A stretch of DNA of 48,597 bases from the NCBI GenBank assembly GCA_022844015.1, contig JALHMO010000031.1:1-48597 (forward strand), in the 5' to 3' direction. The stretch is from Reyranella sp. Its GTDB lineage: Bacteria > Pseudomonadota > Alphaproteobacteria > Reyranellales > Reyranellaceae. This document shows, piece by piece, positions 1 through 8,715 of this stretch (positions are counted from its first letter, which is position 1; every line of letters begins with the position of its first letter). The notes beneath the pieces were generated by a model that was not told the DNA's origin, did not search any database, and saw nothing but the letters and a program-made list of their open reading frames with translations. Made by a program: the position numbers and the translations under genes.

Positions 1-106
1 GGCCGAGGCGGCCATCGCCCGGGCGCTCGAGCCGCATGCCGGCCCGGATGGCGTGAGCCTGCCCGGCGCCTGCTGGCTGGTCCGCGCCGCGGCGCAGCCG
101 GGATGA
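1..106 (+). CDS. C-terminal tail of a cut-off protein, possibly a SAM-dependent methyltransferase
   Basis: The reading frame is open from base 2 and ends at the TGA at 104-106. The last residues read VSLPGACWLVRAA, a hydrophobic beta-strand ending that resembles the C-terminus of class I SAM-dependent methyltransferases. Only about 34 residues are visible, so the family is a guess. It lies on the same strand as the cobalamin gene that follows about 70 bases later. Confidence 0.35.
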   Translation, partial: AEAAIARALEPHAGPDGVSLPGACWLVRAAAQPG

Positions 107-178
107 CCGGCCGTCATCGCCGTGCCCCCGTCGCCTGACAGGGCGGCGCGGCACGCCGCGTGCTGAGCCCGGGTAGCA

Positions 179-763
179 ATGGCCATGGAGCATCTCGCGA
201 CCTTCCCGCTGCCGCCGGTGACCCTCGTGCTGGGCGGCGCCCGCTCGGGCAAGAGCACGCACGCCGAGCGGCTCGCCACGGGCACCCTGCACGGTGCGGC
301 ACCGCGGCCCGCGGTCTACATCGCCACCGCCCAGGCCGGCGACACCGAGATGGCGACCCGCATCCTCGCCCATCGGATGCGCCGCGGCGGCCACTGGACG
401 ACGATCGAGGAGCCGCTCCGGCTCGACGAGGCGCTGCACGCCGCGCAGGCGCACGGCCAGCCGGTGCTGGTCGACTGCCTGACCCTGTGGCTCTCCAACC
501 TGATGCTGGCCGGCGCCGACCTCGACGCGGAGACCGACACGCTCCTGCAGGTGGTCGACGACTGCACCGCGCCGCTGATCTTCGTCAGCAACGAGGTCGG
601 CCTCGGCATCGTCCCCGACACCCCGCTCGGCCGCGCCTTCCGCGACGCCCAGGGCCGCCTCAACATGCGCGTCGCCGCCCGCGCCGACCGCGTCATCCTG
701 ATGGCCGCCGGCCTGCCCCTGCTGATGAAGGACCGGCCGGCGCGCCCTCACTCGCGACAATGA
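179..763 (+). CDS. cobU: Bifunctional adenosylcobinamide kinase / adenosylcobinamide-phosphate guanylyltransferase
   Basis: The product (194 aa) phosphorylates adenosylcobinamide and transfers GMP to it, a late cytoplasmic step of vitamin B12 assembly (CobU in Salmonella, CobP in Pseudomonas). The N-terminus carries the P-loop LGGARSGKST at about residues 19-28. The family motifs DCLTLWLSN and VSNEVGLGIVP follow, the latter holding conserved nucleotide-binding residues. The length fits the family. The ATG at 179 is in frame with a 5-residue lead before the core; a start a few codons away cannot be excluded. No other cob genes are visible downstream, so the rest of any B12 cluster would lie left of the window. 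Confidence 0.93.
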   Translation: MAMEHLATFPLPPVTLVLGGARSGKSTHAERLATGTLHGAAPRPAVYIATAQAGDTEMATRILAHRMRRGGHWTTIEEPLRLDEALHAAQAHGQPVLVDCLTLWLSNLMLAGADLDAETDTLLQVVDDCTAPLIFVSNEVGLGIVPDTPLGRAFRDAQGRLNMRVAARADRVILMAAGLPLLMKDRPARPHSRQ

Positions 764-816
764 GGCCGAGCGCCCCGCACCCGAGCACGGGCCGGTGTGC
801 GAAAGCGAAGTTGGTC

Positions 817-1719
817 TCAGGGGGAGGCTGGATGCGTCTCGATCCAGTGCTGGGCGATATCCCGGCGCCGCGCAACCCACAGTCCCCGCAGGGAGGAGAC
901 ATGGTCGAGCAACCGCTCCAGGGCGACGAAACGCGTCGGGTTGCCGATGATGCGCGCATGCAGCCCGATCGACATCATCTTCGGACGTGACGCGCCTTCG
1001 CGATAGAGAACGTCGATGGCGTCGCGGATCATCTGCAGCCAGTCATCCGCCTTGGCCACGTTCCCGCGATAGAACATCTGATCGTTGGTGGTCATGCTGT
1101 ACGGCACCACGAGGCGTGGGCCCCCGGCGACCTTTACCCAGAACGGCAGGTCGTCGGCATACGAATCCGAATCGTAAAGGAAGCCGCCTTCCTCGGCGAG
1201 CAATCGGCGCGTGTTGACGCTGGGCGCGTAGCGGCAATACCAGCCGTAGGGTCGGCGGCCGACCGACGCCTGGAACGACGCGACCGTCCTGGCGATCAGG
1301 GCCTTCTCCTCTTCTTCCTCCAGGTCGAAGTGATTCATCCAGCGCCACCCGTGACCGGCAATGTCCCAGTCGGTCTTGCGGATCGCCGCGGCGGCGGCCG
1401 GGTTGGCTTCGAGCGCCATGGCGCAACCATAGACGGTGAGCGGCAGGTCGCGCTCGGTGAAGGCGCGGTGGATGCGCCAGAAGCCGGCGCGGGCGCCGTA
1501 CTCGAACAGCGATTCGGCGCCGAGATCGCGGGTCTTCATGCTGCGCGGCGGACCGGCATCGGTCAGCGTCGTCTCGCTGAAGGAATCGCCGTTGGCGACC
1601 GAGTACTCCGATCCTTCCTCGTAGTTCAGCACGAAGTTGACGGCCAGGCGCGCGTCGCCCGGCCACCGCGCATGCGGTGGCTCGCCGCCATATCCGACCA
1701 GATCGCGGGTGTGAGCCAT
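817..1719 (-). CDS. puuE: PuuE-like polysaccharide-deacetylase-family protein (putative allantoinase)
   Basis: The 300-aa product begins MAHTRDLVGYGG and continues with NFVLNYEEGSEYSV, typical of the PuuE branch of the NodB/polysaccharide deacetylase fold. Characterised members open the ring of allantoin without the usual metal-site arrangement. IAGHGWRWMNHF and YGWYCRY are conserved stretches of this branch. I chose the ATG at 1719 because a GAGAGGGA ribosome site precedes it; an upstream in-frame ATG at 1764 has no such site. It is the last gene of a leftward unit led by the GntR regulator. No other ureide-pathway genes are next to it, so the true substrate may be another cyclic amide. Confidence 0.75.
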   Translation of the reverse strand: MAHTRDLVGYGGEPPHARWPGDARLAVNFVLNYEEGSEYSVANGDSFSETTLTDAGPPRSMKTRDLGAESLFEYGARAGFWRIHRAFTERDLPLTVYGCAMALEANPAAAAAIRKTDWDIAGHGWRWMNHFDLEEEEEKALIARTVASFQASVGRRPYGWYCRYAPSVNTRRLLAEEGGFLYDSDSYADDLPFWVKVAGGPRLVVPYSMTTNDQMFYRGNVAKADDWLQMIRDAIDVLYREGASRPKMMSIGLHARIIGNPTRFVALERLLDHVSSLRGLWVARRRDIAQHWIETHPASP

Positions 1720-1785
1720 CGTCCCTCTCCATTCATCGTGCGGGCTGATCATGACCGCGCGCAACGCACGCGGTCCATGGGATCG

Positions 1786-2541
1786 TCATTCCGCCAGGTA
1801 ACCGCCATCGACGACGATCGTCGTGCCCATGGTCCAGCGCGCCTCGTCGCTGGCCAGATAGACGACGGCGCCGGCGAGATCTTCCGGCGTGCCGAGCCGG
1901 CCGGCCGGGATGCGGTCGACCGTCCATTGCCGCATCGCAGGATCGGCGAAGCGGCGTTCCGTGAAGCCTGTCAGCACCGGCCCCGGCGCGACCGCGTTGA
2001 CGCGGATGCCGTGCGACGCGAGGTCGAGCGCCATGCCCATGGTGAGCGATCGCAGGCCGCCCTTGGAGGCGAGATAGGCTGCCTTGTCGCGCACCGCCGC
2101 GTGGGCGAGCTGGGAGGTGACGAAGACGATGGCGCCGCCTTTCTTGCCTTCGACCATTCGGCGGGCGACGGCCTGGCCGATCACGAAGGGCGCCGTCAGG
2201 TTGACGCCGAGCACGCGGTCCCAGTCGGCACGGCTGTGATCGAGGATGCTGGCCGTCGCCGTCGTGCCGGCGCTGTAGACGAACACGTCGAGCGCGCCAA
2301 AGGCGTCGAGCGGGGCCTTCACCAGGGTTTCCGCCGCCGTCGATGCCGTCACGTCGATGGCCAGCGACGTGGCGCGCCCGCCAGCACCGGTGATCGATGC
2401 AGCGGTCGCGGCCGCCGCGGTGCCGTCGAGATCGGCGACGACGACATTCGCACCTTCCGTCGCCAGCAGCCGGGCGCTGGCGCGGCCGATGCCGCCGCCG
2501 GCGCCCACGACCAGCGCCGTCTTTCCCTCCAACCGAGCCAT
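1786..2541 (-). CDS. Short-chain dehydrogenase/reductase (SDR)
   Basis: This is a 251-aa classical SDR. The N-terminal GAGGGIGRASA is the TGxxxGxG dinucleotide site. VFVYSAGT takes the place of the NNAG strand, with Ser and Tyr changes at the first two positions. YLASK carries the catalytic Tyr and Lys, and VNAVAPGPVLT is the usual region after the active site. It probably oxidises or reduces an alcohol or ketone with NAD(P). It sits between the PuuE-like gene and the isocitrate-lyase-like gene in the leftward unit, which suggests one pathway. The substrate cannot be read from the sequence. Confidence 0.9.
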   Translation of the reverse strand: MARLEGKTALVVGAGGGIGRASARLLATEGANVVVADLDGTAAAATAASITGAGGRATSLAIDVTASTAAETLVKAPLDAFGALDVFVYSAGTTATASILDHSRADWDRVLGVNLTAPFVIGQAVARRMVEGKKGGAIVFVTSQLAHAAVRDKAAYLASKGGLRSLTMGMALDLASHGIRVNAVAPGPVLTGFTERRFADPAMRQWTVDRIPAGRLGTPEDLAGAVVYLASDEARWTMGTTIVVDGGYLAE

Positions 2542-2569
2542 CGTCTCACTCCTTCATTGCGGCCGCCGG

Positions 2570-3457
2570 TCAGGCGCGCGTCCGCTCCACGGTCTCTTCC
2601 TCGATGCGGTAGTAGGTCTCGAGCCCGATCAGGCGCTCGACGCCGAGCCGCGCCTCGTGCGCCGTCGCGTCATCGATCCCGACGATGCCCGACTGGCGGA
2701 AGCGCTGCATGACCTCGCGCACGGCCATGTACTGGGCGATGACCACGCTGATCGCATCCATGCAGGCGGCATAGCCGAACCCGGCGAGCTGCTGCGTGGT
2801 CAGGATCGGCCGGCCCGTGCGGTTGCCGGTGCTGTTGACGTAGATCAGCGGCGCCTTGCAGTCGCGCGGCGCGTTCGCCGCCTCCTCCAGGGTCTTGGGG
2901 AAGATCATCACCATGTCGGCGCCGGCGTCGGTGAAGAGGTTGGCGCGCCGCACGCCTTCGGCATAGCCGTCGGTCTGCATGGCGTCGGTGCGGGCGATCA
3001 CGACGAAATTCGGATCGCGCCGCGCCTTGACCGCGTAGGCGATCTTGGTCGCCATCTCGTCGGCCGGGATGAGGTGCTCGCGATACTCTCGATGATAATG
3101 GGCGCGCTTGGGGAAGACCTGGTCCTCGATATGGACCGCCGCGACGCCGACATGCTCCAGCTCGCGCACCGTTCGCATCGAATGCATCGGGTCGCCGAAG
3201 CCCGCGCCGCCGTCGACGATCAGCGGCACGTCGATCGCCTGGGTGATGCGCCGCGCCAGCTCGACCACCTCGCTCATGGTGAGCAGCGGCTCGGTGATCG
3301 TCGTGCCCGCGCCCATCGCGTAGCCGCCCAGCGCCACCGCCTCGAAGCCCGCCTCCTCGGCGATGCGCGCCGCGAACGGGTCGGGACAGGACGGCATCAG
3401 CAGCAGGTCGCCGCGCGCGATCCGCTGGCGGAGGCGGGCGCCGTTGTTTCTTTCCAT
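2570..3457 (-). CDS. Isocitrate lyase / PEP mutase family enzyme
   Basis: This is a 295-aa member of the ICL/PEPM superfamily, which makes or breaks C-C or P-C bonds next to a carboxylate in a TIM barrel. Visible features are LMPSCPDPFAARIAEEAGF at the N-terminus, VDGGAGFGDP, AVHIEDQVFPKR (Mg-binding Glu-Asp) and VIARTDA. The catalytic loop region after IEDQ reads FPKRAHYHR. The KKCGH form of true isocitrate and methylisocitrate lyases is not seen, so the reaction could be a decarboxylase or lyase on another oxo-acid. Its start lies directly after the GntR stop (TGA-C-ATG), which indicates translation coupling in one operon. Confidence 0.85.
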   Translation of the reverse strand: MERNNGARLRQRIARGDLLLMPSCPDPFAARIAEEAGFEAVALGGYAMGAGTTITEPLLTMSEVVELARRITQAIDVPLIVDGGAGFGDPMHSMRTVRELEHVGVAAVHIEDQVFPKRAHYHREYREHLIPADEMATKIAYAVKARRDPNFVVIARTDAMQTDGYAEGVRRANLFTDAGADMVMIFPKTLEEAANAPRDCKAPLIYVNSTGNRTGRPILTTQQLAGFGYAACMDAISVVIAQYMAVREVMQRFRQSGIVGIDDATAHEARLGVERLIGLETYYRIEEETVERTRA

Positions 3458-3458
3458 G

Positions 3459-4289
3459 TCAGCTCGTTCCTCTGCTGTTGGCGGCGCGGCGCCGGGTCAC
3501 CGACTCCACGGCCTCTTCCATCTGCGCGGCGCGTTGCTGGGGCGTGCGGTACGGTCCCTCGTCGCGCCGCGAGAAATAGACGACCTGCTGGTAGCGGTCC
3601 GTGCGATAGAGCACGCGGGCGAACTCGAACGGCCGGCCGTTGCGCGCGAAGTGCGTGCGCTCCAGCACCAGCAGGGGCTCGCCGACCTCGACGCCCAGCA
3701 CCTTTGCCACGCTGCGGTCCGCCAGGGTCGCCGACGCGACCTGGCGGCTGCGGAAAGCCGGGATGCCGCAATACTCCTCGACCAGCAGGACCAGCGACCG
3801 CTGGTCGAACAGATGGCGCGGCAGGCGCTCGCCGATCTCCTCGGGGAAGTACAGGCTCGAGTAGGCGAACGGCCCTTCCGCGATCGACCGCGTGGCGCGC
3901 ACGTTCAGCATGCGACCGGTCGCCGGAACGTCGAGCACGCCGGCGATGCGGGCGTTGCGCGCCGCCGTCACCATCTGAACCGACTTCACGGCATAGGCGC
4001 CCAGGAAGCCGATATCGATGATGTCCTCGATGCCGCCGATGTTCCATTCACCGCCGGCGGCGCCGCCGCGCTTGAGGAAGGTGCCGCGGCCGGCGGTGCG
4101 CTCGACGATGCCTTCCGCCACCAGCTTCTGGAGCGCCGACCTCACGGTCTGCCGGCTGACGTCGAACTCCAGCACCAGCTCCGCCTCGGTCGGCAGGCTC
4201 TCGCCGACCCGATAGACCCCCTCGGCGATACGCTGCCGGAGCGTGTCGAGGATGCGGGCATAGATCGGGACGAACGTGCGAGTCATCAT
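3459..4289 (-). CDS. GntR-family transcriptional regulator, HutC/UTRA type
   Basis: The 276-aa product has an N-terminal winged helix-turn-helix (about residues 9-75; EAELVLEFDVSRQTVRSAL, then GRGTFL). A C-terminal UTRA ligand-binding domain follows (about 100-240, with GEPLLVLERTHF and GRPFEFARVLYR). HutC-type members are usually repressors released by a pathway metabolite. The gene starts at a double ATG (4289/4286) and heads the leftward operon. It faces the rightward SDR-transporter operon across about 177 bases that contain two operator-like palindromes. I infer that it controls both units and itself. Confidence 0.92.
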   Translation of the reverse strand: MMTRTFVPIYARILDTLRQRIAEGVYRVGESLPTEAELVLEFDVSRQTVRSALQKLVAEGIVERTAGRGTFLKRGGAAGGEWNIGGIEDIIDIGFLGAYAVKSVQMVTAARNARIAGVLDVPATGRMLNVRATRSIAEGPFAYSSLYFPEEIGERLPRHLFDQRSLVLLVEEYCGIPAFRSRQVASATLADRSVAKVLGVEVGEPLLVLERTHFARNGRPFEFARVLYRTDRYQQVVYFSRRDEGPYRTPQQRAAQMEEAVESVTRRRAANSRGTS

Positions 4290-4347
4290 CCCCCGTCGGT
4301 GGCGTGTGGCCCGAGAATTGCCACGGTGGGCGAGTGAGGGTCAACCC

Positions 4348-4384
4348 ATTTGTCCGTACAAATAGCGAAATTGTACGTATAAAT
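4348..4384. promoter_or_regulatory. Two operator-like sites for the divergent GntR regulator
   Basis: A perfect palindrome, ATTTGT-CCGT-ACAAAT, occupies 4348-4363. A second site, TTGTACGTATAA, lies at 4371-4382. Both fit TTGT(C/A)CGTA(C/T)AA, close to the TTGT-N4-ACAA layout reported for HutC-type GntR operators. The sites lie about 60-95 bases from the gntR start and 83-119 bases from the SDR start, and the stretch is more AT-rich than its surroundings. Two sites one helical turn or so apart suggest cooperative binding. Confidence 0.6.
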
Positions 4385-4466
4385 TCTGTTGCGGCCCGTT
4401 TTGCCTGCGCGCTAACGTCGCCGCAGTCGGCAGGCGATTCGACCGCCGATACTCGGAGTCGCGGAC

Positions 4467-5216
4467 ATGGATCTGCGTGGAAGCGTCGCCCTCGTGACGG
4501 GCGCACAACAGGGCATCGGCCGGGCCGCCGCCGTCGCGCTGGCCCGCGAAGGCGCCGACATCGCCCTCAACTATCTCGACGACGAGGCGGGAGCCGAGGC
4601 CGGCGCCGGGCTATGCCGCGCGGCAGGACGTCGTGCGGTGATCGTGCAGGGCGACGTCGCGCGGCGCGAGGATGCGGCTCGCATGGTCGCCGAATGCGTC
4701 GCCGGGCTCGGCCGCATCGACATCCTGGTCAACAACGCCGGCGTCTTCCCGCGCGTGAAGTTCCTCGACATGACCGATGCCGACTGGGATTACCTGATCG
4801 ACATCAACCTCAAGGGCGGCTTCCTGTGTGCCCAGGCGGCGGCGCGGCAGATGGTGGCGGAGGGCCACGGCGGCGCCATCGTCAACCTCTCCTCCGGCGC
4901 GTTGCGCGGCGCGAAGCTCGGCGTGCACTACAGCGCCAGCAAGGGCGGCGTCGTGTCGATGACGCGCGCGATGGCGCTCGAGCTCGCCGTGCATGGCATC
5001 CGCGTCAACGCGGTCGCGCCTGGCCTCACCGACACGGCACAGCCGCGCTACGAGCACAGTGACGAGGAGCTGCAGGCGCTGGGCCGTGCCCTGCCGCTCG
5101 GGCGCCTCGGCACGCCCGAGGAGATCGCCGACGCCATCGTCTTCCTGGCGTCGTCCAAGGCCCGCTTCATCACCGGTCAGGTGCTGCACGCCAACGGCGG
5201 CGGCTACATGCCGTGA
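4467..5216 (+). CDS. Short-chain dehydrogenase/reductase, FabG-like
   Basis: This is a 249-aa classical SDR with TGAQQGIGRAAA (cofactor site), LVNNAGVF, NLSSGA (catalytic Ser), YSASKGG (Tyr/Lys) and the NGGGYMP end typical of the FabG/BacC-like group. The start ATG at 4467 follows GGAG-like bases. It is the first gene of the rightward unit, directly downstream of the putative operators and about 40 bases before the ABC transporter genes, so it is likely induced together with uptake of the substrate. Confidence 0.9.
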   Translation: MDLRGSVALVTGAQQGIGRAAAVALAREGADIALNYLDDEAGAEAGAGLCRAAGRRAVIVQGDVARREDAARMVAECVAGLGRIDILVNNAGVFPRVKFLDMTDADWDYLIDINLKGGFLCAQAAARQMVAEGHGGAIVNLSSGALRGAKLGVHYSASKGGVVSMTRAMALELAVHGIRVNAVAPGLTDTAQPRYEHSDEELQALGRALPLGRLGTPEEIADAIVFLASSKARFITGQVLHANGGGYMP

Positions 5217-5257
5217 AGCGCATCAGTAGAGTTCCGATCACACGAGTGGGATGTCAC

Positions 5258-6298
5258 ATGAGCAAGCAGCGTAAGATCGCGACAATCGGGCGTCGGCAGG
5301 CCATCGCCGGCGCGAGCGGCATGGCCGCGTCACTGGCGGCCGGTTCGGCCTTCGCCCAGTCGGCGCCGGCGGTGAAGGGCAACGCCTCCAAGGTGCTGTT
5401 CGGCATCGGCCTCAGCGCGCCGTTCCTGGCGTTCGTGCCGTGGGTCGACAAGGGCATCGCCGCCAAGCACGGCGTCAACGCCGAGTACAAGATCTTCGAG
5501 AGCGGGCTCGGCGGCGTCGAGGCGGTCGTCGCCAACAACGGCCACGTCTGCGTCGGCAGCGAGGTCAACATGTCCCGCCCGCGGCTGAGCGGCGGCAGCA
5601 TCGTGTCGGTCGCGCGCAGCCTCGTGGCGCGCCGCGACCAGGGCATCGGCGTCGGCCCGGGCATCGAGAAGCCGGCAGACTTCAAGGGCAAGACCTTCGC
5701 CGTCATCCGGACCACGGGCGCCGACTACCTGCTGTCGCGCTTCCTCGAGAAGCACAATCTGCGCGAGGGCACGGGGCCGGACGAGGTGAAGATCATCACC
5801 GTGCAGCCGGCGGAGTGGATCCCCGCCATCCAGCGCGGCGATCTCAACGGCTTCTTCGGTTGGGAGCCATGGCTTTCCAAGCTGCCGCAGATCGTCAAGG
5901 GCGCCAAGGTCTACGCTTGGGCCAGCGACGACAACCTCTACAATCAGTGGCTGTTCACCGCCTTCCGCGAGGACTGGGCGAAGCAGAACCCGGAGCTGGC
6001 CGGCGCCGTCTACAACTCGCTGGCCGATGCCACCGACTGGACGCTCGCCAACAAGGACGAGGCGATCGACATGTGCGCCAAGAAGTTCCGCCTGAACAAG
6101 GCCGACTTCGCCCAGCAGGTCGCCGGCGTCGACTACGTGTTCGACACCAAGCGCGAATACTATGACCGCTACAAGGTGATGCTGACCTGGGCGATCAACC
6201 GCGGCTACCTCAAGATCGACAACCTCGACAAGTTCGTGAGCGAGGCCTACTACCCCGACATCGCGCGCAAGTACGCGCCGTCCCGCACCGACTTCTAG
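5258..6298 (+). CDS. ABC transporter substrate-binding protein, NMT1/SsuA/TauA-like, with Tat-type signal
   Basis: The 346-aa periplasmic binding protein carries GRRQAIAGASGMAASL near the N-terminus, a twin-arginine type signal ending near AFAQS. It then has the NMT1/SsuA-like pattern: a glycine-rich segment FESGLGGVEAVVANNGHVCVG, GKTFAVIRTTGADY, and QRGDLNGFFGWEPW in the ligand cleft. Relatives bind aliphatic sulfonates, taurine, pyrimidines or nitrate-like anions. I chose the ATG at 5258 because it gives a signal peptide of normal length. It is followed within 10 bases by its ATPase gene. Confidence 0.88.
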   Translation: MSKQRKIATIGRRQAIAGASGMAASLAAGSAFAQSAPAVKGNASKVLFGIGLSAPFLAFVPWVDKGIAAKHGVNAEYKIFESGLGGVEAVVANNGHVCVGSEVNMSRPRLSGGSIVSVARSLVARRDQGIGVGPGIEKPADFKGKTFAVIRTTGADYLLSRFLEKHNLREGTGPDEVKIITVQPAEWIPAIQRGDLNGFFGWEPWLSKLPQIVKGAKVYAWASDDNLYNQWLFTAFREDWAKQNPELAGAVYNSLADATDWTLANKDEAIDMCAKKFRLNKADFAQQVAGVDYVFDTKREYYDRYKVMLTWAINRGYLKIDNLDKFVSEAYYPDIARKYAPSRTDF

Positions 6299-6308
6299 GT
6301 TGGCGTGA

Positions 6309-7106
6309 GTGGCCGGTTCCTACATCGATTTCAGCCAGGTCGACTTCCGGTACGATGCCGGCCTGGGCCCGCCCAACTGGATCCTCAAGGGCCTCGACCT
6401 CGGCATCGAGCGGGGCGAGTTCTACGTCCTGCTCGGTCCCTCGGGCTGCGGCAAGACCACCGCGCTGAACCTGCTCGCCGGCTTCGAGCACGTGCACGGC
6501 GGATCGCTCACGGTCGGCGGCCGCCCGGTCACCGCCCCCGGCGTCGACCGGGTCGTGATCTTCCAGGGCGACGATTCGCTCTACGGCTGGCTGACGGCGC
6601 AGGAGAACGTCGAGTTCGGCCTGAAGCTCGCCGGCGTGCCGGCGGGCGAGCGGCGCCGGAAGGCGCAACAGCAGCTCGACTTCGTCGGGCTCGGCAAGCA
6701 GGGCCACAAGTTCCCCTCGCAGCTCTCGGGCGGCATGAAGCAGCGCATCCAGATCGCCCGCGCGCTGGTCTGCGAGAGCCCGATCCTGCTCATGGACGAG
6801 CCCTTCGCCGCGCTCGATGCACAGACGCGCGCCATCCTGCAGGACGAGCTGACGACCATCCAGCAGCGTACCGCGAGCACGGTGCTGTTCATCACCCACG
6901 ACATCGGCGAGGCCATCATCCTGGCCGACCGGGTCGGCATCATGCGCTCCGGCCCCGGGTCGGCGCTGAAGGAAGAGATCGAGATCGCGCTGCCACGACC
7001 GCGCCGTCGCGGCGATCCGGCCTTCGGCGCGCTCTACGACCGTATCCATGCGATCCTCTCGGAAGAGGTGACGCGTGTCCTGCGCCGCGAGCAGGCGAGC
7101 CAATGA
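6309..7106 (+). CDS. ABC transporter ATP-binding protein (SsuB/TauB-like)
   Basis: The 265-aa ATPase has Walker A GPSGCGKTT (about residues 43-51), the signature LSGGMKQR, Walker B ILLMDEPFAALD and the switch His in FITHDIGEA. The start is a GTG at 6309, ten bases after the binding-protein stop. The gene overlaps the next by the sequence ATGA, showing translational coupling. It energises import through the two permeases that follow. Confidence 0.94.
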   Translation: MAGSYIDFSQVDFRYDAGLGPPNWILKGLDLGIERGEFYVLLGPSGCGKTTALNLLAGFEHVHGGSLTVGGRPVTAPGVDRVVIFQGDDSLYGWLTAQENVEFGLKLAGVPAGERRRKAQQQLDFVGLGKQGHKFPSQLSGGMKQRIQIARALVCESPILLMDEPFAALDAQTRAILQDELTTIQQRTASTVLFITHDIGEAIILADRVGIMRSGPGSALKEEIEIALPRPRRRGDPAFGALYDRIHAILSEEVTRVLRREQASQ

Positions 7107-7951
7107 CCTCCAGCTCCGACGCCCTGGCCGCGACGGCCCGGGCCGCGGAGAGCGGCGGCCCGGCGCGGACCAGAGCCGCGGTGATGAAACGGGTGCGCGG
7201 CACGGTCTCGCTCGTGCTGCGTTACGCCGTCGCCGCCGCGGCGATCGGGCTGGCCTGGGAGCTGTTCAGCGTCCGCTTCGATTCGCCGGTGCTCTTCCCC
7301 GGTCCGGCCAAGACGGCCGCGCGCGCCGTCGAGCTGATCGAGGAAGGCCGCCTGCAATCCGATATCCTGATCAGCCTCCGGCGCATCCTGATCGGCTTCG
7401 CCATCGGCAGCCTGGTCGGCGCCCTGGCCGGCCTGGCGATGGGCTCCTCGCGCCTGATCGCCGATCTCTTCCGGCCGCTGGTCAATTTCTTCCGATTCAT
7501 CGCGCCGACGGCGTGGATCGCCACCGCCATGGTCTGGTTTGGCCTGGGCGAAGCCAGCAAGATCTCGCTGATCATCTATGCCACGGTGTTCGTCGTGCTG
7601 CTGAGCTCGATGATCGGCGTCGGCGCGGTCGCGCCGAACAAGATCCGCGCCGCCCGCTGCCTCGGCGCCACCGACCGGCAGATATTCTTCCTGGTGACCC
7701 TCCCCGGCGCCCTCACCTACGTGCTGACCGGCATGCGCATGGCGCTGATGAACGCCTTCATGACCGTCGTCGCGGCCGAGATGATCGCCGCCGAGGCGGG
7801 GCTCGGCTTCCTGATCTACAATTCGCGGCAATGGATGGAGACCGATTCGATCTTCGTCGGCATGCTGGCGCTCGGAATCGTCGGGCTGATCGCGGACCGG
7901 CTCTTCGTCCTCGTCAGCCGCACGCTGCTGCGGCGGTTCAGCTTCCATTGA
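7103..7951 (+). CDS. ABC transporter permease (SsuC/TauC-like), first of two
   Basis: This is a 282-aa inner-membrane protein with about six membrane segments. The EAA loop, which docks on the ATPase, is visible as IRAARCLGATDRQIFFLVTLPGA. The N-terminal 30 or so residues are a polar extension. The ATG at 7103 overlaps the ATPase stop (ATGA). Its relation to the next permease, visible in FIAPTAWIA versus FIPPIAWLT, suggests a tandem duplication that now forms a heterodimeric pore. Confidence 0.92.
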   Translation: MTSSSDALAATARAAESGGPARTRAAVMKRVRGTVSLVLRYAVAAAAIGLAWELFSVRFDSPVLFPGPAKTAARAVELIEEGRLQSDILISLRRILIGFAIGSLVGALAGLAMGSSRLIADLFRPLVNFFRFIAPTAWIATAMVWFGLGEASKISLIIYATVFVVLLSSMIGVGAVAPNKIRAARCLGATDRQIFFLVTLPGALTYVLTGMRMALMNAFMTVVAAEMIAAEAGLGFLIYNSRQWMETDSIFVGMLALGIVGLIADRLFVLVSRTLLRRFSFH

Positions 7952-7956
7952 GGGAC

Positions 7957-8715
7957 ATGAGCGCGACCCGAAAATCGTTCTATCGCGGCGCCGCCTGCGT
8001 GGTGGCCTTCCTGGTCCTGTGGGAGGCCGGCGCCCGGCTGTTCCTCGTGCCGGCCGTGCTGCCGGCGCCGAGCCAGATCGCCGCCGAGCTGGTGTCCTAC
8101 GCCGCGACCGGCAAGCTGGGCTACGACCTGCTGATGAGCGGCCAGCGGGTGCTGGTGGGGTTCGCCATCGGCAGCCTGCTGGGCGCCACGCTCGGCTTGC
8201 TGCTCGGCTCGTTCAAGGCCTCGCAGTGGCTGCTCGAGCCGCCGCTGCAGTTCTTCCGCTTCATCCCGCCGATCGCCTGGCTGACGCCGGTGCTGATCTG
8301 GTTCGGCATCGGCGAGAGCGGCAAGTACGTGCTGATCGCCTACACCACGACCTTCATGGTGATGATCAACACCTACGCCGGCGTCGTCGGCATTCGGCAG
8401 AACCAGCTGCGCGCCGCCCGCTGCCTCGGCGCGACGCGCTGGCAGGCCTTTCGCCTCGTCATCATCCCGACCGCCCTGCCGCACATCCTGAACGGCATGC
8501 AGATCGGCATGGCCAACTCGCTGCAGACCCTGGTGGTCGCGGAGATGCTGGCGGCCAACGAAGGATTGGGCTTCCTGATCATCAACAGCCGCATCAGCCT
8601 GTCGACAGAGCTCGCCTATGTCGCCATCTTCCTGCTCGGCGTGATCGGCTTCCTCGCCGATTCGAGCTTCCGCGCCTTCGCCGCCCGTGTCGCCTGGAAG
8701 TACAAGCTTGCCTGA
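7957..8715 (+). CDS. ABC transporter permease (SsuC/TauC-like), second of two
   Basis: The 252-aa protein has the same fold as the preceding permease. The EAA loop reads LRAARCLGATRWQAFRLVIIP, and several long hydrophobic segments are present. The ATG at 7957 follows GAGGGAC five bases after the previous stop. Having two different permease genes with one ATPase is less common in this transporter family, where one permease usually dimerises with itself. Confidence 0.92.
   Translation: MSATRKSFYRGAACVVAFLVLWEAGARLFLVPAVLPAPSQIAAELVSYAATGKLGYDLLMSGQRVLVGFAIGSLLGATLGLLLGSFKASQWLLEPPLQFFRFIPPIAWLTPVLIWFGIGESGKYVLIAYTTTFMVMINTYAGVVGIRQNQLRAARCLGATRWQAFRLVIIPTALPHILNGMQIGMANSLQTLVVAEMLAANEGLGFLIINSRISLSTELAYVAIFLLGVIGFLADSSFRAFAARVAWKYKLA

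Noticed and set aside
107..178. Possible cobalamin riboswitch before cobU
   Set aside because: The 72-base gap is too short, and I see no B12-box-like sequence.
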